From: Streptomyces sindenensis
Lineage (GTDB): Bacteria > Actinomycetota > Actinomycetes > Streptomycetales > Streptomycetaceae
Assembly (NCBI RefSeq): GCF_014649035.1
Contig: NZ_BMSG01000012.1
Coordinates: 62,001-126,000 of the forward strand
Direction of reading: 5' to 3'
Length of the DNA: 64,000 nucleotides
Part shown: positions 51,163 through 58,525 of the stretch, in pieces
Layout: every line of letters starts with the position of its first letter
Numbering within the stretch: position 1 is the stretch's first letter
Position numbers and translations under genes: made by a program
Notes under the pieces: generated by a model
Databases searched by the model: none
Told to the model about the DNA's origin: nothing
Seen by the model: the letters and a program-made list of their open reading frames with translations, nothing else

Positions 51163-51965
51163 TGCCCGTACTGCGCTGGATTCGCCGGAACCTGATCGTC
51201 ATCGCGGGTCTGCTGACCCTCGCGTACATGATCCTGCCGAACATCGTCGTGATGGTGTTCTCCTTCAACAAGCCCAAGGGGCGCTTCAACTACGCCTGGC
51301 AGCAGTTCTCGCTGGACGCCTGGAAGGACCCCTGCGGCGTCGCCGACCTGTGCGGCTCGCTCTCCCTCTCGCTCCAGATCGCCTTCTGGGCGACGCTGGG
51401 GGCCACCGCGCTCGGCACGGCGGTCGCCTTCGCGCTGGTCCGCTACCGCTTCCGGGCGCGCGGCGCGATCAGCTCGCTGATCTTCCTGCCGATGGCGATG
51501 CCCGAGGTCGTCATGGCGGCTTCCCTGCTCACCCTCTTCCTGAACATGGGCGCCCAGCTCGGCTTCTGGACGGTCCTGATCGCCCACATCATGTTCTGCC
51601 TCAGCTTCGTGGTGACCGCCGTCAAGGCGCGCGTCATGTCGATGGACCCGAGACTGGAGGAAGCCGCCCGCGATCTGTACGCGGGCCCCGTGCAGACCTT
51701 CGTCCGGGTGACCCTCCCCATCGCCGCCCCCGGCATCGCGGCGGGAGCGCTGCTCGCCTTCGCCCTCTCGTTCGACGACTTCATCATCACGAATTTCAAC
51801 GCGGGCTCCACGGTCACCTTCCCCATGTTCGTCTGGGGATCGGCCCAGCGCGGTACGCCCGTGCAGATCAATGTCATCGGCACCGCCATGTTCGTGATTG
51901 CGGTACTGATGGTTCTTGTCGGTCAGCTCATCGCGAGCCGCCGCAAGAGCAGCGCTCGAAACTGA
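51162..51965 (+). CDS. potC: Polyamine ABC transporter permease, PotC type
   Basis: 267 residues with six hydrophobic segments. The EAA loop is LEEAARDLYAGPVQTFVRV, and AFALSFDDFIITNFNAGST is the typical PotC/PotI segment. A loop with two cysteines (DPCGVADLCGS) lies after the first membrane segment. With PotB it forms the membrane channel. The FAD oxidase gene starts 23 bases after its stop. Confidence 0.92.
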   Translation: MPVLRWIRRNLIVIAGLLTLAYMILPNIVVMVFSFNKPKGRFNYAWQQFSLDAWKDPCGVADLCGSLSLSLQIAFWATLGATALGTAVAFALVRYRFRARGAISSLIFLPMAMPEVVMAASLLTLFLNMGAQLGFWTVLIAHIMFCLSFVVTAVKARVMSMDPRLEEAARDLYAGPVQTFVRVTLPIAAPGIAAGALLAFALSFDDFIITNFNAGSTVTFPMFVWGSAQRGTPVQINVIGTAMFVIAVLMVLVGQLIASRRKSSARN

Positions 51966-51988
51966 AATTCCTGAAGGAGTTGGAAACC

Positions 51989-53404
51989 ATGGCCCCAGCT
52001 GCCATGCGTACTGCTGCACAATCCCTTTCCGGCGCCAAGCCGGTCGCCTACTGGCTCGACGACCCGGCCAAACCCGACGCGCTCGGCGCCCTCACCGGCG
52101 ACGAGCACACCGACCTCCTGGTCGTCGGCGGCGGCTACAGCGGACTGTGGACCGCGCTCATCGCCAAGGAGCGCGATCCGGAACGGGACGTCGTCCTCAT
52201 CGAGGGGCACGAGGTGGGCTGGGCCGCCTCGGGCCGCAACGGCGGCTTCTGCGCCGCCTCCCTCACCCACGGGCTGGCCAACGGCGTCGAGCGCTGGCCC
52301 GACGAGATCGCGAAGCTGGAGGAGTTGGGGGAGCGAAACCTCGACGCCATCGAGGCCGCCGTCGCCCGCTACGGCATCGACTGCGAGTTCGAGCGGACCG
52401 GCGAGATCGACGTCGCCACCGAGCCCCATCAGCTCGAAGAGCTGCGGGAATGGCACGAGGAGATCGTCAAGCTCGGTATCACCGGCGTCGACTTCCTGGA
52501 CCGGGACGCCCTGCGTGCCGAGGTCGACTCGCCCACCTTCCTCGGCGGCCTCTGGGACCGCCGCGGCGTCGCGATGCTGCACCCGGCGAAGCTCGCCTGG
52601 GGCCTGAAGCGGGCCTGCCGGGAACTGGGCGTCCGGATCTACGAGCACACGCGCGGCCTCGACCTCGTCCGCTCGGGGGAGGGGATGGCGGTCCGCACCC
52701 CGTACGGCCGGGTCTTCGCCCGCCGGGTCGCGCTCGGGACCAATGTCTTCCCCTCGCTCGTCAAGCGCGTCCGGCCCTACACCGTGCCGGTCTACGACTA
52801 CGCCCTGATGACCGAACCGCTCACCCCCGAGCAGCTCGCGTCCATCGGCTGGAAGGGCCGCCAGGGACTCGGCGACAGCGCCAACCAGTTCCACTACTTC
52901 CGGCTTTCCGCGGACAACCGGATCCTCTGGGGCGGATACGACGCCATTTATCCGTACGGGGGCCGGCTCAGCGCTGATCTCGACCAGCGTCCGGAGACGT
53001 TCCTGAAATTGGCGGAGCAGTTCTTCACCTGCTTCCCGCAGCTTTCCGGGCTGAAATTCTCGCACGCCTGGGGCGGCGCGATCGACACCTGTTCCCGCTT
53101 CACGGCATTCTTCGGAACGGCCCATCAGGGGCGGGTCGCCTACGCCGCCGGATTCACCGGACTCGGCGTCGGATCCACCCGTTTCGGGGCGGACGTGATG
53201 CTCGATCTGCTCTCCGGCGAGGAGACCGAACGGACCCGGCTGGAGATGGTCCGCTCCAAGCCGATGCCCTTCCCGCCGGAGCCGTTCGCCTGGGCCGGGA
53301 TCGAGATCACCAAGCGGTCTCTGGCCCGCGCCGACAGCAACGGCGGCCACCGCAACCTGTGGCTCAGGGCCATGGACAAGCTGGGCCTCGGCTTCGACAG
53401 CTGA
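51989..53404 (+). CDS. FAD-dependent oxidoreductase, gamma-glutamylputrescine oxidase-like
   Basis: 471 residues from ATG 51989, with AAGGAG upstream. A DAO-type flavoprotein: the dinucleotide motif LLVVGGGYSGLWTAL near residue 40, then VGWAASGRNGGFC, and the C-terminal GFTGLGVGSTRFGADV that closes on FAD. It is closest in layout to PuuB, which oxidises gamma-glutamylputrescine to the aldehyde with release of ammonia and hydrogen peroxide. Last gene of the ALDH-PotDABC unit, so the enzyme probably attacks the imported polyamine or its glutamyl form. No gamma-glutamylpolyamine synthetase gene is in the window. Tandem hairpins follow. Confidence 0.85.
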   Translation: MAPAAMRTAAQSLSGAKPVAYWLDDPAKPDALGALTGDEHTDLLVVGGGYSGLWTALIAKERDPERDVVLIEGHEVGWAASGRNGGFCAASLTHGLANGVERWPDEIAKLEELGERNLDAIEAAVARYGIDCEFERTGEIDVATEPHQLEELREWHEEIVKLGITGVDFLDRDALRAEVDSPTFLGGLWDRRGVAMLHPAKLAWGLKRACRELGVRIYEHTRGLDLVRSGEGMAVRTPYGRVFARRVALGTNVFPSLVKRVRPYTVPVYDYALMTEPLTPEQLASIGWKGRQGLGDSANQFHYFRLSADNRILWGGYDAIYPYGGRLSADLDQRPETFLKLAEQFFTCFPQLSGLKFSHAWGGAIDTCSRFTAFFGTAHQGRVAYAAGFTGLGVGSTRFGADVMLDLLSGEETERTRLEMVRSKPMPFPPEPFAWAGIEITKRSLARADSNGGHRNLWLRAMDKLGLGFDS

Positions 53405-53445
53405 CCCCCGGTCCCGCCGTGTGACCCACTTCACTGCCAACTGGT

Positions 53446-53520
53446 GGCCCCGACCCGCGTCATAGTCGGGGCCGAGCGCTCTCTCGCACGTGTACGCACC
53501 GGCGGAACCCCGCCGGTGTT
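53446..53520 (+). terminator. Tandem hairpin terminators after the polyamine operon
   Basis: Two perfect 9-bp stems: 53446-53454 with 53465-53473 (10-base loop), and 53497-53505 with 53510-53518 (AACC loop, followed by TT). CATAGT at 53461-53466 inside the first could also be a -10 for the next gene. Confidence 0.7.
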
Positions 53521-53540
53521 CACGTCACGGGAGGCTGGTC

Positions 53541-54041
53541 ATGACGGGACCGGAAACGAAAGCCGCGATCGAGTGGCTCACATCGGTGGCACCGGACCCC
53601 GGCGCCTGCCGGTGGGAATGGGAGCGCAACCCGCACGGGATCGCTCTCCTTCCCGCCGGTAGGCGCTGGGACGTGCTGATCCTCCCGGGTGAGCTCGGCT
53701 ACCCGACGTTCGACGTCCTCACCCGCCTCATCGACCGCCCGGGCCCCGTCCTCGCCGACTTCGGGGAGTCCCGCATGGGCTTCTTCGTACCGCCGGGCAC
53801 CGTCTCCCGCTGGATCGGCACCGGGGTCAGGGGCTGCGGCCGGGGCACCTGGATCGTCGTCCCGTATCCGGGGCGCGCCACCGGGGGAGTGCGCTGGCTC
53901 ATCCCGCCGGACGGCTCGGGGACCCTCACCGACGCCGCGCTCCTCGAACTCGCCATGCACGAGGCGGCGGGCGCCGCCGCCCGCGAAGCCCGGGGCGCCC
54001 ATGAAGGCTGGGACCCCCGTGAAGGGCGCCCGGAGAGCTGA
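53541..54041 (+). CDS. Conserved Streptomyces hypothetical protein
   Basis: 166 residues from ATG 53541, with GGGAGG upstream. I recognise the type (WDVLILPGELG, FFVPPGTVSRW, WLIPPDGSGTLTD) from small Streptomyces proteins that weakly resemble the N-terminal region of prim-pol-like proteins, but no catalytic motif can be identified. There is no signal peptide or membrane segment. It stands between the polyamine operon and the chitinase gene, with no obvious link to either. Confidence 0.7.
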   Translation: MTGPETKAAIEWLTSVAPDPGACRWEWERNPHGIALLPAGRRWDVLILPGELGYPTFDVLTRLIDRPGPVLADFGESRMGFFVPPGTVSRWIGTGVRGCGRGTWIVVPYPGRATGGVRWLIPPDGSGTLTDAALLELAMHEAAGAAAREARGAHEGWDPREGRPES

Positions 54042-54058
54042 GCGGGCTGCCAGAGGTC

Positions 54059-54087
54059 TTGACAACCTCATTGGTCTGGACCATGTT
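54059..54087 (+). promoter_or_regulatory. Chitinase promoter with a DasR-responsive element (dre)
   Basis: TTGACA (54059-54064) and CATGTT (54082-54087) are spaced 17 bases. The 16-mer ATTGGTCTGGACCATG (54070-54085) fills the spacer and the -10. It is close to the known dre consensus A-TGGTCTAGACCA-T bound by the GntR-family repressor DasR, which is released by amino-sugar phosphates. The element would repress the chitinase gene until chitin degradation products appear. Confidence 0.82.
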
Positions 54088-54131
54088 GTGCGCACGCCAC
54101 ACCCCGAATTCCCCCCTGCGCGGAGGCTGTT

Positions 54132-55958
54132 GTGGAACGCACCGGACCCATCGTCAGATTCTCCAGACTTCTGGCCGCCTGCTCGGCCGGCCTGCTCGCC
54201 GTCGGAGCCCTGGTCACCTCGGCTCCGGTGGCGACCGCCGCCGACGTGGACCTGGTGCGCAACGGCGGCTTCGAGGCGGGCCTGGACGGCTGGAACTGCG
54301 CGAACTCCAGCGGCGCTGCCGTCACCGCACCCAAGCGCACCGGCGCCTCCGCGCTGAAGGCGACCCCGGCCGGCAGCGACCACGCCAAGTGCTCCCAGAC
54401 CATCACGGTCAAGCCCGACTCCTCGTACACCCTGAGCGCCTGGGTGCAGGGCAGTTACGTCTACCTCGGCGCCTCCGGCACCGGCACCACCGACGTGTCC
54501 ACCTGGACCCAGTCCCCCGGCGCGTGGAAGCAGCTCACCACCACCTTCAGGACCGGCCCCTCCACCACCTCGGTGAGCGTCTACACCCACGGCTGGTACG
54601 GCACACCCGCCCACTACGTCGACGACCTCACCCTCGTCGGCCCGGGCGGCGACCCCGTCGTGGTCCCGGCCGTCCCCGGCGGTCTGAGGACCACCGCGCT
54701 CACGTCCACCTCCGTGGCGCTCTCCTGGAACCCCGTGTCCGGCGCGAGCGGATACCACGTCTACCGCGGTGGTACGAAGGTGGCCACGGCCACCGGACCC
54801 TCCGCCACCGTGACGGGCCTGACGCCCTCGACCGCGTACAGCTTCCAGGTCACCGCCACCAACGCGGCCGGGGAATCCGCGAAGTCGGCGGCGGTCACGG
54901 CGACCACCACGGCAGGCGGAGGCGGGGGCGGCGACAGCAAGCTCCCCGCCCGCGCGCTCGTCGGCTATCTGCACTCCAGCTTCGCCAACGGCTCCGGCTA
55001 CACGCGGATGGCGGACGTGCCCGACTCCTGGGACGTCATCAACCTCGCCTTCGGCGAGCCCACCTCCGTCACCTCCGGCGACATCCGCTTCTCGCTCTGC
55101 CCGGCCGCCGAGTGCCCGAACGTCGAGTCCGAGGCGGAGTTCAAGGCCGCGATCAAGGCCAAGCAGGCCGCGGGCAAGAAGGTGCTGATCTCGATCGGCG
55201 GCCAGAACGGACAGGTGCAGCTCGCCTCCACCGCCGCCCGGGACGCCTTCGTCACCTCGGTCTCGAAGATCATCGACACCTACGGTCTCGACGGCCTCGA
55301 CATCGACTTCGAAGGCCACTCGCTCTCCCTGAACACCGGAGACACCGACTTCCGCAACCCGACCTCACCCGTGATCGTCAACCTGATCTCCGCGGTGAAG
55401 TCCCTCAAGGCGAAGTACGGCTCCGACTTCGTCCTCACGATGGCGCCGGAGACCTTCTTCGTCCAGCTCGGCTACCAGTTCTACGGCTCGGGCCCCTGGG
55501 GCGGCCAGGACCCGCGCGCCGGCGCCTACCTGCCGGTCATCCACGCGCTGCGCGACGACCTGACCCTGCTGCACGTCCAGGACTACAACTCGGGCCCGAT
55601 CATGGGCCTGGACAACCAGTACCACACCATGGGCGGCGCGGACTTCCACATCGCGATGACCGACATGCTGCTCGCGGGCTTCCCGGTGGCGGGCGACACC
55701 ACCAAGGTCTTCCCCGGGCTGCGCCCCGACCAGGTCGCCATCGGGCTCCCGGCCTCCACCCACGCGGGCAACGGCCACACCACCCCGGCCGAGGTCAACA
55801 AGGCGCTCAACTGCCTGATCAAGAAGACCGACTGCGGCTCCTACCAGACCCGCGGAACCTGGTCCGACCTGCGCGGCCTGATGACCTGGTCGATCAACTG
55901 GGACCGCTTCAACACCTGGGAGTTTAGCCGGAACTTCGACGCCTACTTCGGTAACTGA
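54132..55958 (+). CDS. Secreted family 18 chitinase with carbohydrate-binding and fibronectin III domains
   Basis: 608 residues, GTG start. A signal peptide ends near APVATAA (cleavage about residue 37). A carbohydrate-binding module of the CBM4/16-like jelly-roll type occupies about 38-175, a fibronectin III domain about 177-262, then a Gly-rich linker and a GH18 domain from about 270. The catalytic DxxDxDxE motif is Asp387-Glu394 in DGLDIDFE, Glu394 being the acid. It hydrolyses chitin outside the cell. The dre in its promoter fits DasR control. Its last 35 bases overlap the convergent PAP2 gene. Confidence 0.93.
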   Translation: MERTGPIVRFSRLLAACSAGLLAVGALVTSAPVATAADVDLVRNGGFEAGLDGWNCANSSGAAVTAPKRTGASALKATPAGSDHAKCSQTITVKPDSSYTLSAWVQGSYVYLGASGTGTTDVSTWTQSPGAWKQLTTTFRTGPSTTSVSVYTHGWYGTPAHYVDDLTLVGPGGDPVVVPAVPGGLRTTALTSTSVALSWNPVSGASGYHVYRGGTKVATATGPSATVTGLTPSTAYSFQVTATNAAGESAKSAAVTATTTAGGGGGGDSKLPARALVGYLHSSFANGSGYTRMADVPDSWDVINLAFGEPTSVTSGDIRFSLCPAAECPNVESEAEFKAAIKAKQAAGKKVLISIGGQNGQVQLASTAARDAFVTSVSKIIDTYGLDGLDIDFEGHSLSLNTGDTDFRNPTSPVIVNLISAVKSLKAKYGSDFVLTMAPETFFVQLGYQFYGSGPWGGQDPRAGAYLPVIHALRDDLTLLHVQDYNSGPIMGLDNQYHTMGGADFHIAMTDMLLAGFPVAGDTTKVFPGLRPDQVAIGLPASTHAGNGHTTPAEVNKALNCLIKKTDCGSYQTRGTWSDLRGLMTWSINWDRFNTWEFSRNFDAYFGN

Positions 55959-56826
55959 CCCACCCCAGGGGCGCCAGCACCAACGGCCCCAGGCACCAAC
56001 TGGCCAGCACGTCCAGCGGCCAGTGGTAGCCGTGCAGCACCAGACCGATGCCCGTCGCCGTGGTCAGCAGGATCGCGGCGACGGGCATCATCCACGCCCG
56101 GGGCCAGGAGGCCTCCCGCAGCCACGCCGGCCGCCCCAGAGTCAGCAGCACCAGGGCCGAGGCCCCGTACGCCACGGCCGCCGTCGCCGTATGGCCGGAC
56201 GGGTAGTAGTTGACGGCCTCCGTCAGCGGCCCCTGCCGGGCGGTGGCCACCTTCAGCGGGATCACCAGCACGGGCACCGCCGCCATGGTGAGGGCCGCGT
56301 ACACGGCGAGCCGCAGGGCACGGCGCCCCAGGGCGTACGCGATCGCGCAGCTCAGCACCGGAAGCGCCACGGGCATCCCGCCGAGGTCGGACAGGACCTG
56401 GGTCAGCGGAGCCGGGCCGTGCCCGAAGAGTTCTCCGCCCACCCGCTCGTCGAGCCGGAACAGCGGGCCCTCGACGACGACCTGCCAGGTGATCAGCGCG
56501 AAGAGGACCGCGAGCAGACCGAGAAGACCCCAGACGTATCCGGAAACGAGGGGGGCCGGCCACCCGGGAACAGGGGGGGTGTTCCGGGATGGCCGGCGGG
56601 ATCGGTTCGCCGCGCGCCCCGGGGGGTGTGGGGCGGGCGGCCGTCCGATCGGTGAGGAGTCCCGGAGCCATCGGCCCCGGCGTGCGCGAACGCACGCTCC
56701 GGACGGTGCTGGGGGAGCCCCGGCCCGGAGTCGGCCGCGGTTTCCCGGGGCCGAGGTGTTTCTCTCATCTGCGGAAACCGTACGGCAGTGGAAGGGCGAC
56801 CGACAGTCGACACCGCCTCCCGCCAT
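55924..56826 (-). CDS. PAP2-family membrane phosphatase (N-terminus uncertain)
   Basis: Up to 300 residues if read from the ATG complementary to 56824-56826. About five or six hydrophobic segments are followed by the PAP2 motifs KVATARQGP (KxxxxxxRP-like), YPSGHTATAAVAYG (PSGH) and GYHWPLDVLASW (final His and Asp), so the active site is complete. It would release phosphate from a lipid pyrophosphate or phosphatidate. The first 80 residues are Pro/Arg-rich and unlike the family; no ATG or GTG lies in frame between 56826 and the first membrane helix. Two G-runs (56560-56565, 56573-56579) sit just where the frame becomes family-like, so a sequencing indel or a non-standard start is possible. Convergent overlap with the chitinase gene. 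Confidence 0.72.
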   Translation of the reverse strand: MAGGGVDCRSPFHCRTVSADERNTSAPGNRGRLRAGAPPAPSGACVRARRGRWLRDSSPIGRPPAPHPPGRAANRSRRPSRNTPPVPGWPAPLVSGYVWGLLGLLAVLFALITWQVVVEGPLFRLDERVGGELFGHGPAPLTQVLSDLGGMPVALPVLSCAIAYALGRRALRLAVYAALTMAAVPVLVIPLKVATARQGPLTEAVNYYPSGHTATAAVAYGASALVLLTLGRPAWLREASWPRAWMMPVAAILLTTATGIGLVLHGYHWPLDVLASWCLGPLVLAPLGWVSYRSRRRSSG

Positions 56827-56867
56827 CGCCCCCGCACACGTTCTTCACAGGCTCTCACCCGGACGCC

Positions 56868-56898
56868 GTACGGCAGCGGCGCGGGGCCGCCGCCGTAC
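56868..56898 (-). terminator. Hairpin terminator downstream of gabT
   Basis: A 13-bp stem with one mismatch (56868-56880 with 56886-56898) and a 5-base loop, 19 bases beyond the gabT stop on the minus strand. Confidence 0.6.
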
Positions 56899-56916
56899 GC
56901 ACCCGGGTTCGAGAGA

Positions 56917-58257
56917 TCAGAGCGTGCCGAACGCCCGCTCGATGATGTCGAGGCCCTCGTTGAGCAGGTCCTCGCCGATCACCAGCGGCGGCAGGAAGCG
57001 CAGGACGTTGCCGTACGTGCCGCAGGTCAGGACGAGCAGGCCCTCGGCGTGGCAGGCCTTCGCGAGCGCGCCCGCCGCCTCCGGGTTCGGGTCCTTCGTG
57101 CCGGACTTCACCAGCTCGATCGCGATCATCGCGCCGCGGCCGCGGATGTCACCGATGATGTCGCCGTTCGGGAGCTTCGCCCGCATCTCGGCGAGGCGGC
57201 CCTTCATGACCTCCTCGATCCGCTTGGCCTTCCCGTTCAGGTCCAGCTCGCGCATCGTCTCGATGGCGCCGAGCGCACCCGCGCAGGCGACCGGGTTTCC
57301 GCCGTACGTACCGCCCAGGCCGCCCGCGTGCGCGGCGTCCATGATCTCGGCGCGGCCGGTCACGGCGGAGAGCGGCAGGCCGCCCGCGATGCCCTTGGCG
57401 GTGGTGATCAGGTCCGGGACGACGCCCTCGTCCTCACAGGCGAACCACTGGCCGGTACGGCAGAAGCCGGACTGGATCTCGTCCGCGACGAACACGATGC
57501 CGTTGTCCTGCGCGAACCGCGCGATTGCCGGGAGGAAGCCCTTGGCCGGCTCGATGAAGCCGCCCTCGCCGAGCACCGGCTCGATGATGATCGCGGCGAC
57601 GTTGTCGGCGCCGATCTGCTTGGTGATCGCGTCGATGGCCTGCGCGGACGCCTCGGCCCCGGCGTTCTCGGCCCCGGTCGGCCAGCGGTAGCCGTAGGCG
57701 ACCGGGACGCGGTAGACCTCGGGCGCGAACGGGCCGAAGCCCTGCTTGTACGGCATGTTCTTCGCCGTCATGCCCATGGTGAGGTTGGTGCGGCCGTGGT
57801 AGCCGTGGTCGAAGACGACGACGGCGGTGCGCTTGGTGTAGGCGCGGGCGATCTTCACCGCGTTCTCGACGGCCTCGGCGCCCGAGTTGAACAGCGCGGA
57901 CTTCTTCGCGTGGTCGCCCGGCGTCAGCTCGGCGAGCTGCTCGCAGACCTCGACGTACCCCTCGTACGGCGTGACCATGAAACAGGTGTGGGTGAAGTCC
58001 GCGAGCTGCGCGGAAGCCCGCCGCACGACGGCCTCGGCGGACGCGCCCACGGAGGTCACGGCGATCCCGGACCCGAAGTCGATCAGCCGGTTCCCGTCCA
58101 CGTCCTCGATGATCCCGCCGCCCGCCCGGGCGGTGAACACCGGCAGGGTGGAGCCCACACCCGCGGCGACGGCCGCGGTACGACGAGCCTGCAGCTCGAC
58201 GGACTTCGGGCCGGGAATGGCAGTGACGACGCGGCGCTCCTGCGGGATTGCGGTCAT
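56917..58257 (-). CDS. gabT: 4-aminobutyrate aminotransferase
   Basis: 446 residues, ATG with CAGGAGC upstream. It moves the amino group of GABA to 2-oxoglutarate, giving succinate semialdehyde. Class III PLP fold: FNSGAEAVENAVKIARAYT, HGYHGRTNLTMGMTAK, EPVLGEGGFIEPAKGFL, VADEIQSGFCRTG, and the PLP lysine in TTAKGIAGGLPLSAV. It links the polyamine blocks to the dehydrogenase at 63041. A -10-like TAGCCT (complement of 58300-58305) lies 43 bases upstream. Confidence 0.93.
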   Translation of the reverse strand: MTAIPQERRVVTAIPGPKSVELQARRTAAVAAGVGSTLPVFTARAGGGIIEDVDGNRLIDFGSGIAVTSVGASAEAVVRRASAQLADFTHTCFMVTPYEGYVEVCEQLAELTPGDHAKKSALFNSGAEAVENAVKIARAYTKRTAVVVFDHGYHGRTNLTMGMTAKNMPYKQGFGPFAPEVYRVPVAYGYRWPTGAENAGAEASAQAIDAITKQIGADNVAAIIIEPVLGEGGFIEPAKGFLPAIARFAQDNGIVFVADEIQSGFCRTGQWFACEDEGVVPDLITTAKGIAGGLPLSAVTGRAEIMDAAHAGGLGGTYGGNPVACAGALGAIETMRELDLNGKAKRIEEVMKGRLAEMRAKLPNGDIIGDIRGRGAMIAIELVKSGTKDPNPEAAGALAKACHAEGLLVLTCGTYGNVLRFLPPLVIGEDLLNEGLDIIERAFGTL

Positions 58258-58451
58258 GCGGGGCTCCTGGGGGGTGTTTCGGACGCTCTTCCTTTCTGCA
58301 GGCTAGGGGTGGGGGAGGGGTGCGGGCATGCTCCGATCGGGAGTGGTGGGGGGTGTGTCCTTGTCCTTGGCGGACAGGTGGGGGGCCTGCCGGCCGTGCG
58401 GGTGCGGGCCGAGTCCGCCGCGGGTCCGGCCGTCACTATCCGGGCGCGTTG

Positions 58452-58480
58452 CTGAACTCGCCGTGTGCGCGCACTAGATT
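58452..58480 (+). promoter_or_regulatory. Candidate promoter of the membrane ATPase gene
   Basis: CTGAAC (58452-58457) and TAGATT (58475-58480) are spaced 17 bases, 46 bases before the ATG. The gap of 268 bases from gabT holds divergent promoters. Confidence 0.45.
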
Positions 58481-58525
58481 GACCGGGGCAGCGGACGGAC
58501 CGGCAGGTCAAGGGGGCAGTGGTTC

